A stretch of 64,000 bases of DNA from Nematostella vectensis (taxonomy: Eukaryota; Cnidaria; Anthozoa; Actiniaria; Edwardsiidae): positions 12,716,566 through 12,780,565 of the forward strand of contig NC_064035.1 of assembly GCF_932526225.1 (NCBI RefSeq), written 5' to 3'. The translations under genes were made by a program, and so were the position numbers. Of the stretch, positions 43,801 through 55,800 are shown one piece after another. The notes beneath the pieces were generated by a model. It made no database searches, was not told the DNA's origin, and saw only the letters and a list, made by a program, of their open reading frames with translations. How positions within the stretch are numbered: the first letter of the stretch is position 1; every line of letters starts with the position of its first letter.

Positions 43801-46800
43801 CTTTTTAAAGTACTCGCAATGTTTTTAGGATTATTTGGGGCACCATCAGAAGAAAAATTAAATGAAACATGCCTTATTTTTTTATCAAAAGTTATAAGTG
43901 TTTGAAGGATTTATTTATCCTAATAGATGGAGAGGTCTTCATCAGTACTTTAAATTATTTTTTCTATTTCTCTTCATAACCCTTTATTTTTGTATTTAAA
44001 TCACTAAAAAAATAGTTTATGGGAATGTCTTTTCTTGGATGAGATGCTGGTGTTTCTGTGTCTATGTAAATAATTCCCCCTGTTCTAATCCATCATATTT
44101 CCTGGCATGTTTAGGTCAAAGAGAGAATTTGGAAAAAATGTGCAGCTTGTTCACCAGCTGCTACAGCAGTAAGAATGACAAAGTCTACTTTTATCCATGC
44201 GCCAAAATAATCACTGAAAATTATGATATCAAATGCATTAATGATTCATGTGCAATATAATTTGACAGTTGCAAAATGAGAGCCTAGGTTTCTGAGCCCT
44301 GTGGAGAAAATAGTGGGGTTTTTGGCTGGAAAAAATGGGCATTAGCAAGGAAATATGGGACCTAAAGTAATAGTCCCATATTTCCCTCCAGCAAGACCCC
44401 TAACGTAGTTCCTTGTTCGTTTTGCACTGGCTGATTGAGTGATTGTACTAACTGATTGATGGTTTATTAATGGTTCCTGATTTGTCATCCATACATAAAT
44501 CTGGAAAGATCCTAATGCTAATGTTTTCTCAAAGATTAACTGATACACTATAACATCTCTAAATTTAACCCATAATGTTCAGTTGCTTATCACAGAAACC
44601 AATGAATAAAAGCTTACAGTCTGTATAATCCATTTGTGATGAAAAAAAATATTCACATAGAGAAAGGGACATGCCATAGTTTTTGTTTCAAGGCTTTTAT
44701 ATCTGCTCCTTGAACTATTGACCTGTTTGTTTTCCATGACATAATTGTACCTTCTTGCCTTTCCATTTTATGAAAAGTCAACTAATAATTCTCCTCTCTC
44801 AGTGGTTGAAGGATTTCTCATCACTTCTGTATATTAGGCTTCATTGTGATTATATGCTATGTTGAAGATTTGATAATCCCCAAGTTCTTAAAATTTAATG
44901 AAAAATTGAAGTAATAAAAAAGATTGATATAAAAATGCATAATGATTGGCAAGAAATAGCCACCAGATAGGTTAATACAATTTTGCAGATTGGCTGGGAA
45001 ACTCTGCAGTATAACAACAACATGTTTTGTATCACAAACTTATTTGGCTTAGAAAACAGAAATATTCATTTCCCAGATATTATGCAGCAAGTGAGGTGCT
45101 CATTGCTACCAAAGAAGAACTTGCAATAGCCCAGAAATCCATTATTGAGGTATGCAAAAATCTTGTTGGTTTATCCCCTTGTATACAGATCCTTGATATT
45201 CTTCTATGAATGCCATTTCTACATACTAAGTTACCTCACATTTATGATTAATGTATTTTTTTAATCTAAGGAGCAAGAAAGAAACAAGAAATATGAAGAA
45301 CATGTTGAGGAGATAAAAACACAAATCCATAAGTCTGGGAACAAAGCTGCTGTATGTAGTTGTACATGTTTTTGTAGTTGCATTTCATATGATAAATCCT
45401 GCAACCTGTTATTTCTGACATATATTACAGTTTGTTTTCTAAAAGCTCTTGACAACTAGCCCATAATCGATACTCTTTGTACCTTATACCTAGAAAACTA
45501 GTACCATATATTTCTACAGACATGACAGGCATAAAGTAGAAGAATCAGAAAATGCACAAAGACAAGTTAATTTTTTTTCGTATGCTACTTTAGCGCTAAA
45601 AACATACAAAAATAACTAATACACCTCAAAAGTAGGTTTATTTGCCAAGTTATCAAGAAGTTCTTACAATTAAGTTTTCATGATTTCTCCTTTTTCACCC
45701 CTTTCATGTTTATCATGAATAAAAGGGTCTAGCCTCGCCTGAACAAAATCTTGACCCTTGGCTCTCAGGTATTATCGTATGGGTTGTCTATCATATGTAT
45801 AATCCTATAAATTAATATTGGTGTTTTATAGATAAAAGTCCTTGAAAAAATACTACAGAAAGAAGCAAAGCAAAATGGATTTATAGATGGAAAGGTAGGA
45901 CTGCATTCTTGTATTTTATATAAATCAGAATTGGATGAAGAGACATGTCTCATGGGTAACTAACATATCTTGTGTTAAAGCCTCGATCTAGTAGCGGCGA
46001 GGATGATCTGATGCTGTCATGTACTCTGTGTTCTGAAAAGATCAGGTACTCAAAGCATATTCTAACTTACCCTTCCTTCTTTTTGCCCCCTCCCCTCCCC
46101 CTTAGATGTTTATGGGGGACCAACTCTAAACCCCCACTACTGTATAATAAGGGCTTCTGGAATTACGCGTTTGTGCGAAAGCGCGTAATTTGGCTTTTTC
46201 CACGTAATCCACAAATTTTCGCGTAATCCCGCGTAATTTGGCTAAATTTTGAAAGACAAATCATTTAAGTGCACAGCTGATGTGGGGTTCTTCCCTCTAT
46301 TTCTCGTAAAAAAAGAGATGTATTTTTTCGTAAGAGTGCGATATTTCGAACTGAATTTCAAAATTAAATAAAACGACTAGGTGTTCTTTGCTAAACCGCG
46401 AAGGCCTAGCACTAATAATAAAATACCTTTTTTAATTGGCTGGTGGCTAGGAGCCAATGAAAACTTGCCTAAGATATTTTCACGCAAAAAATTAACCTTT
46501 TCAAGTTATTTCGTGCTTTTCTTTGTTACAAAATGTAGTTTGAGCGTAACAGTTGATATTCCATGTAATTTAGCGCGTAATTCAGTAAAGAATCCTGCAA
46601 AATTTTGATTTTTAAAGAAAAATGTATTGCAAAATCCCGCACAATTTAGTGCGTAATGATTGATTTTTCATGTAATTTAGCGAGTTATTTAGCAAAAAAT
46701 CCCGCGTAATCTCGAGTTTTTTTCCGCTGAATTCCAGAAGCCCTGTATAACCACGCAATTTCTTATGATCTCTTATGATGACAATTTGGTTATCATTTCT

Positions 46801-49800
46801 GGTTGTGTATTACTTGCTTAGGGTCAGTGAGCTTGCCAGCCATTCTCGTATTTGCTCTGCTCAAGATGGCCATGCCAAACCAAAACTCACCAAGCAGTAA
46901 GTGGCAAAATAAGTTACAAAATACAAGCTAGTAAAATGGGAGATGTGATTGGTCCAGGAGAGTTGGTAGAGTACACATACATGTTTGACATCATATTATG
47001 AGTGCATTGTTTCCTAAAATCATTTTTGTCTGTCCTCCAATACACTATTTTTTTTATAAGAATGTCTAATTTTCAGTTGAGGCTGGGCCGTTATTATTTT
47101 TGGGACATTTTATAGCGCGGCCAAGAAAACCTTGATAACTGGAAATATGTATGGAATGTTTGTTTTGACCAATCACTCGCGAGATGTCCAAACAGTCAAC
47201 TATTAAGTCTATCAAGTCTCAACAAGTCTCAGTGTCTAAATTCTCGCGTCTGATTTGTCAGAAGACAATAAAAATTCCACGCATATTTTAGGTGTTCATG
47301 GCTTTACTGGTTGCGCTGTAAGGCTGAAGATGTTATTAACAATGTTTAATTTTAGCGCTTATAAAAAATAGTTCCCAGTGAATTATTAGGAGGAGAATTA
47401 CACAAATGATCAATAGCAACATAACATTTAAGGTTGTTTTTAATAAACACAATTTAACACTGCATTTTAGAAAACTTAAGACTAAAAAAGCAATATGTTG
47501 CTCCTATCTGAGCCTTAGCGTGTTTTTAAAATTATAAAAAATAATGTTATAAAAGAAGAGTGTTATCCATGGGTGACACCACAGTTTGCCATGAACAGCA
47601 ATCACACAACTCAATTGTTGTTTACTTTTTTCTCTGAATCACTAGAAGACAGAAGCACCTGAGAATATAATCTACTTATCTGCTCATATTTTGTTTTGTG
47701 TTATTTTTATGAATCACCACAGTTGTTTTTAACTGTTGGATAATGGTTTGATATTTATAACAGTTTCTAATTTTCTCAGCATTTTTATTATGCAATGCAA
47801 GCCCAGCAGAAAACACACACAAATAAAAAAATTCTAAAAAACAACAACAAATAAATATAAAAAATATAATTTAAACATTATTCTATTACAGACCAAGTAC
47901 TCCATCTGGGTCGCCGGATATGCTGAGAGTAAATGTGACATACTCTGAAACAGATGAGAAAAATGAGACTTTCAAAGTAGTTACAAAGGTAACCCTTATA
48001 GCTTCTTTGAACAGATTACCATGACTAAAAAACACTGCATAGAACAGGGTCAGAATTTAAGATGTATCATTCTTTTGTATGTTGTAGACAACACTTCCAA
48101 ACTATGAGTTTCCATTGTATGAGGTTCATCGAAGTGAGGCTCACTTTGAGTGGTTGCAAGCTGCAATGCAGGATTCGCTTCCAGAGAGAATAGTACCTCC
48201 TCTTGTCAAGCAAACATCACTTAATGGTAAGTGGTAGAATAGTTCCTTCCCTAGTCATGTGGACATCACTACAGATAGAATAATACCTCTTCTAGTCAAG
48301 CAAACATCACTTGATGGTAAGGGATAGAATAGTGCCTCCTCTAGTCAAGCAAACATCACTTAATTGTAAGGGATAGAATAATACCTCTTCTAGTCAAGCA
48401 AACATCACTTAATTGTAAGGGATAGAACAGTACCTCCTCTAGTCAAGCAAACATCACTTAATTGTAAGGGATAGAATAATACCTCTTCTAGTCAAGCAAA
48501 CATCACTTAATGGTAAGGGATAGAACAGTACCTCCTCTAGTCAAGCAAACATCACTTATTGCTAAGGGTTAGAATAGTACCTCCTCTAGTCAAGCAAACA
48601 TCACTTAATGGTAAGGGATAGAACAGTACCTCCTCTAGTCAAGCAAACATCACTTATTGCTAAGGGTTAGAATAATACCTCTTCTAGTCAAGCAAACATC
48701 ACTTAATGGTAAGGGATAGAACAGTACCTCCTCTAGTCAAGCAAACATCACTTATTGCTAAGGGTTAGAATAGTACCTCCTCTAGTCAAGCAAACATCAC
48801 TTAATGGTAAGGGATAGAACAGTACCTCCTCTAGTCAAGCAAACATCACTTATTGCTAAGGGTTAGAATAGTACCTCCTCTAGTCAAGCAAACATCACTT
48901 AATTGTAAGGGATAGAATAGTACCTCCTCTAGTCAAGCAAACATCACTTATTGCTAAGGGTTCGAATAGTACCTCCTCTAGTCAAGGAAACATCACTTAA
49001 TTGTAAGGGATAGAATAGTACCTCCTCTAGTCAAGCAAACATCACTTATTGCTAAGGGATAGAATAGTACCTCCTCTAGTCAAGCAAACATCACTTAATT
49101 GTAAGGGATAGAATAGTACCTCCTCTAGTCAAGGAAACATCACTTTAATGGTAAGGGATAGAATAGTACCTTCTTTAGTCAAGCAAACAACACTAAGGGA
49201 TAGAATAGTACCTCCTCTAGTCAAGCAAACATCACTTAATTGTAAGGGATAGAATAGTACCTCCTCTAGTCAAGGAAACATCACTTTAATGGTAAGGGAT
49301 AGAATAGTACCTTCTTTAGTCAAGCAAACAACACTTAGGGATAGAATAGTACCTCCTCTAGTCAAGCAAACATCACTTATTGCTAAGGGTTAGAATAGTA
49401 CCTCCTCTAGTCAAGGAAACAACACTAAGGGATAGAATAGTACCCCCTCTAGTTAAGCAAACATCACTTATTGCTAAGGGTTAGAATAGTACCTCCTCTA
49501 GTCAACAAACATCACTTAATTGTAAGGGATAGAATAGTACCTCCTCTAGTCAAGGAAACATCACTTTAATAAAAAGGGATAGAATAGTACCTTCTTTAGT
49601 CAAGCAAACAAAACTAAGGGATAGAATAGTACCTCCTCTAGTCAAGGAAACATCACTTTAATTGTAAGGGATAGAATAGTACCTCCTCTAGTCAAGGAAA
49701 CATCACTTTAATGGTAAGGGATAGAATAGTACCTTCTTTAGTCAAGCAAACAACACTAAGGGATAGAATAGTACCTCCTCTAGTCAAGGAAACATCACTT

Positions 49801-52800
49801 TAATGGTAAGGGATAGAATAGTACCTCCTCTAGTCAAGGAAACATCACTTTAATGGTAAGGGATAGAATAATACCTCCTCTAGTCAAGCAAACATCACTT
49901 ATTGCTAAGGGTTAGAATAGTACCTTCTCTAGTCAAGCAAACATCACTTAAAGGGACAGTATGATGAGGTTCTTAAAATACGTCCTCTAGCGCGGAAATG
50001 TAAAGATCAAGCGTTCAACTTTCAGGTTCCAAACGCTCCAAGTGAAATATTGAGTTGAAGTATTTTTTGTTTAAACCTGAAATACAGCAATTTTTGGCCG
50101 CCATTATTCAGTTGGAATAGAACGATCAAACGCTGTGATGTCACTTGTCCCCAAAATCAAGCTATGGGATGGAATGCCTCGCTCTGAGTCACAAAAAAAC
50201 ACAGCACAGAGAGCGGGGTGAGGATTTAGCCCGAGAATTCAGTGCATTACGATTTACTCAATGAAAGTACCCCCAAATTAGATAGGCTAGAGGATTGTTG
50301 TGCGAAAATATTAAATTAGCAAGCTAAAAAGTGGAAGGAGAAAGCCCTGAAACAGAAAGACTAAAGCCAAGTAACAACCATCTTGACTTCTTAATTTCTT
50401 AATTAATTTCTTAATTAATTAATTAATTAATTAATTAATTTAATTAATTAATTTGATTTAATTTAATTAATTTAATTAATTTATTTATTAATTTATTTAA
50501 TTAATTTAATTTTGATTTAATTTAATTAATTTAATTAATTAATTTGATTAATTAATTTCTTAATTTCTTGCACTTATGTCCTAAAATTACACTAGCCTTG
50601 CTACATCTAAATTTAGAACAAAAGAAATAGCTGGACTTGGAAGAATTCATTCATGACAAACATCATGACAAAGCAGCTTTGTGGATTCAAATATTCAGTA
50701 AGTTTTATTACTTATTCACCATATGTGATTATATAACATTTAAACTAATGACATCACATACTCACCATATTTGTGAGTGTGGAAATAGTTTTGATTCAAT
50801 ATTAACCACGATGAAAACTTTACAACAACAATTTATTGTCAATTCACAATTGAATTAAGTTAGTCTATGTTACTTGACTAAAAAAATCCAAGTTAATAGC
50901 TATTAATTACAGCATCACTATTTGCTCACTTACCTGGTACAGAGAATCTGGAGAAACTTCCATTCATATTAGTTTAGGCATATTTGAATATGAGCATATT
51001 TTCATGAAATTGACATTAATCTCAAGACAACTTCCCAAAATAGCAATCACAGGGATTCTTCATAAGTTCAACTACTCCTCCAGAGATTGGTAAATGATGT
51101 ACAGTAGGAGTTTATAGAATCTAAAACCAATAACCAACAACAAAGTTTAAAATAATAACAGCAGTATAAATCTTTGTTTTGGTGTTGATCAAATACTGGA
51201 TGCTGGACCATCACCAGACTGTAAGGAAACTGATCTTGGGTACAGTGGTGGTGCAAGCCAAAGCCACACTGCAAAGCTTGAATATCATTCTGTTCCCCCA
51301 GCAGAATTTTCAATATATTTCATTTGGCCATTATGTTTGGCGATTCTTTGAGTGGGATCCCTGTACTATTTTATTATACCCTATCTAACACACTTCACAA
51401 AAAGCCACGAATAATAATAAAATCATCAGAACAAATTGATTAGTTCCATATTTTATTTAATTTCCCATGCATTAGAATATTTTGTGACAGTCTTCAAGCT
51501 AACTATTTTTAGATAGTTTAAAAGGGAGCTTATTCCAAAATAAAAAAAATTAAAAAAGACCAAACTTTTGCTGCAAACTGTAAACTGTATTAGGCAGTGA
51601 GGGATTAGAGGGAATGAGCATAGTTGTGCCAACACACTTCTGACACACTACAGTAACTCAAGAACAATCTGAAAGATATCTTGTTAGGAGTCGTACCCTG
51701 AAATAGAATAAACAAAATAATTAGAATCTTCTAAGGTAGTGGCTAAATCATAATCTATTGAAGAAATTCAAAGACTTTCAAGAAAATACATCAGGACAGC
51801 AGAGGTTCAAATTTTAAACAAAGACTTCAAACTTCATATTCATGCTTTAATGAAATGAAACTAGAAAGTAACTTATAATTTAAACCTGTTGCCAGTTTCT
51901 TCAACTTTAACATTTATGATTCTTTGTGAGATGCAATTTTGTTTGTTTGTAATAACAAAATGAGTCTTAAACATCCATTTTGGGCTGTCCCTGTTACTCA
52001 AATGTATAATTAAGTCATTTTCTTCTTTGCATTCAAGGCCATTCTCTTTGGCCATACTTATAGTTTTCAGTCTTGGTAGTAAATAACAAAAAATAAACAA
52101 CATAGACAACAAGACGTCTGGTAGACTATTTGCTAGGATATCCACCAGAAATAGAAAAACAACTTAAATAAAAATTGTAAGTGCGAATATTAGTACAAAT
52201 GCAGTGAGCTGTTTAGTTAGTAAATTAAGCTTACTTAAGTTTTTATAAGTTTACTTTTATGGTGTATAACTCATTCCTAACCTAGTAGAATCTAAACCAA
52301 AAACTTTATATAGAGGTACCCACTTTGAAGGCTTGAAGCAGTGTTGATGAACAAATAATAAATAGAAGAAATTTATCAATAATGCATGCGGTACAAAACC
52401 ATTTGTAATTCACGAAACAAAACAATTCTCTCTCGATCAAAATTCAAGCATATCCAAGCCATCCTAGCTATCGTCTATTCCATAAATAATCAATCGTCCT
52501 CTCAACCATATAGCTTTATTAATTCCAATTATTCTTGATTCTAAGTTTTTTGGATAAAAATGATATTATATTTTTGGAAAGTTTGTCATGGCTAGTGTAG
52601 AGGAGTCTGCCGCCATTTTGTTTATCGAGGTATCTCTTCTTGTAGTGTGTTGTATGGTTACTTATCTTTGTTTTGTGACGCTCATTCTATATTTGAACAA
52701 AGAGCAAGAACTAGAATTGAGTTCTATGTTTGAAATAGCACCATTGACTCAAATGCAGCATGGATCCGATTGAAAAGGTGGACTTGTTGATTCCTTTCGT

Positions 52801-55800
52801 GTTGAAATTACGCACGTGGTCGGCAGATGATCACTTTTTATAGCAGACGCTCGTAATTCAAGGCAGTTTTCTTCGGCTACCAGTGGTTTAGAATGCGAAA
52901 GGTTTCCTCTGGATCTCGGTTAGGTAATCAAATTTAAAAACAGGCCCATCTTTCTTCCCATAACCGCTCCATATTGATGTTTGGAGGCCAGACACCAAGT
53001 ATACACGTCTTTTTGCCAATGGTTCGGAATGGAATGAGCCGACTTGTTGGGGACAAGTGACATCATACGTGCTCTCCAAATCAAGCTACCTCAAGCAATG
53101 GCCACCGATTTTCTAACGTTTTATACGGGCTTTATTGTTTTTACAACTTTGCTGTTGGAGTTTTGAGCTAATTTTTTCACCAAGAGTATATCAAACGCTG
53201 CTCTTTCTAATGAATGTAGCGAAAAGGCGTAATATTGATGTGAATTTACGTCATACGGCCCCTTTAATGCTAAGGGTTAGAATAGTACCTTCTCTAGTCA
53301 AGTGAACATAATAAAAAGGGGTAGAATAGCACCTGTACCGTTAAGAAATCTGTTTGCTTGAGGGATGAGAGTCATGAGAACTCCCCTGCCCCACTCCAAT
53401 TGACCCAGATGTCTATTTTCTTGCCCTGTCCCCAAGCATTAATCCCAAGTCTAGGCCCACAATGCTGCTCCCTTATCAGACATTTGATTTCACTTCAATT
53501 ATGTATTTTTATTGTTTTTTATATATTTAATGATTGTGTATTTCCATTACAGGAAAAATAAAGGAATTTCAGAGGTTTTTATCAAGGATTTGTGCCCACA
53601 AGGTATGAATAACAAGTCTCTTAGCACACTCAGCAATCTTGACCAGTGTAAATATCTATTGCTGTTGATGTATTTTGTTGTAGTTAACATATGGCATATG
53701 TAGGTAACATAAGTCAAATGATTTGAACAGGCTGTCAATTTTTAACAGGATCTTAAAAATGATGGCTGGCTGCACTTGTTTCTTACTGGATTTAATGAGG
53801 TAAGATGATAGAATAATTATTAATGTAGAAAAGAGTGCTTGTCAGGCACACCTTTGTTAATGTTTTCATTTAATATTGGATACACATAATCTGCTAAAAT
53901 CCCCACCATCTAAAAACAAAGTTAAAAAATATTGCATTGTCTTCCCAAAATCAGCAGATGGAAATGGGCGCTTTTCACACTTGGTACTTTGCTAGGATGA
54001 CAAAATGGTGGCTGACATAGGCTGTTAGACAATGTTATCTTCTTAATATTGGCAAAAATCAAGTTTTTGACATTCCAGACCATAATTGTTTCTTCAATTA
54101 GATTTGTTCTATAATGCATATTTATATTGAACTGTTTCTAGGAGTTGCCCTTCATGTGTATTTTCAGGAGCTAGATGAAGCCAAGACTCAACTTGACAGA
54201 AGGAAAGCAAGCACTGATGGGGCCCCTCAGATAATCTCTGATCGCCAGGGTTACGACCCTAATGCCCCAGTCTATAAGTGTAAGGTATGTCATTTGTGTG
54301 CATTATGTAACTCTTATGCCCCATTCTAAATTAGTCAGATAGGTTAGCATCAAAATTCAACTGGATCGTCACACAAGTGTTGCTGTTTTAAATATTGTAA
54401 TGCTCCAATGTGATCTGAGTTGTCTATAATGTTTTGATCGGATCGGATTTCAAAGACAGACATTGAAAACAGTTGTTTACCAAAAACAACCAGGTGCTGG
54501 TTAATTGTTAAATTCTTTATCTTATTACTATATTATTAAGTTGAAGTGGACTTCAAAGCTGTTAGATGTGATTTTCTTGCCATTTGGTGCCTACTGGTGG
54601 TCACTAAAGCAATTTCTGAGAGTTAGGGTTATGACTTATAGACTTGACCGCTTTATTCATTGTTAAATCTGTTGTGCTTTTTTCATTGTTAAATCTGTTG
54701 TCTAAAGGGGTGTGAAGGTTTTACTTTGTGGCATTATATAACTAAACTGCATTGCACAAACACACTAGCACACATCATAATTATTATTGATACAAATTTT
54801 GTTTTTAGAGATATTTTGAATCACTGCATACAAACCTACAAGGCCTTATTGACCAGCTTCAAACTACGATGGAAGAGAAAATCCCAGGTCAGCACACTTC
54901 TGCAATTCTTTACTAACTCTTTTATATGAGGTAGTTCTCTGAGTGTGTGCTTTTATGAGAATGCTGCTTGTTTAGCCTAAGAGTATGTCCTGTGTTGTAT
55001 TATTGTGTATGACAGAGGTTCAGAGGTCAGAGGGACTTGGTGTTTGGTTTAAGGCAATAGCAGACGGCGAACCAACCGAGACATACCTGAAGGTACCCTC
55101 ATATTTCATTATTTTTAGCCTGTTTTCTCATTGCTTACTAACCTGAATTTCCTTTAGACTGCAAGTGCTGCGTTAAGTCAAATCTTCAGTGAGCTGACAA
55201 AAAAGGTATGGGTCTCGGACAGCACTTCGCTGTCCTCATACTGATAATCAAAAAGGCATTAACCTACATGTGTTTAATTCTCTATTTGTCAACAGGAACC
55301 AGAAGAAAATGTCATTATCAATGACTTGATCAGCATAAATGAATATGTCAAGGGTGCGCAGGTAATTTATGCCTTACATGGTATTGTCTCCTCATACCTG
55401 ATTCATCCTTGCTTTGCTTAGAAATTGATTTGTCATTGTTTTTGGTGAATAGTAAAAGGCTAGTCAAAAATTTTGTGGAAAGAATAGATGATTTCAATTT
55501 AGCTAAGATTTTAAGTTGTTTAGCTTTTGATCAAAATCAAAATGAAACCAAGGGGGATAATTGAACTACTTCTACAACATGTGATTTGTATTTGGTCTCA
55601 ATTAGCTTATTTCCTGACAGGATCTATTAGAGAGGGTGGTGTGATTTGTATTTGGTCTCAATTAGCTTATTTCCTGATAGGATCTATTAGAGAGGGTGGT
55701 GTGATTTGTATTTGGTCTCTATTTGCTTATTTCCTGACAGGATCTATTAGAGAGGGTGGAGGTCGCTGTGGACACTTTCCTATTTTGGGACGCAGAGGTC

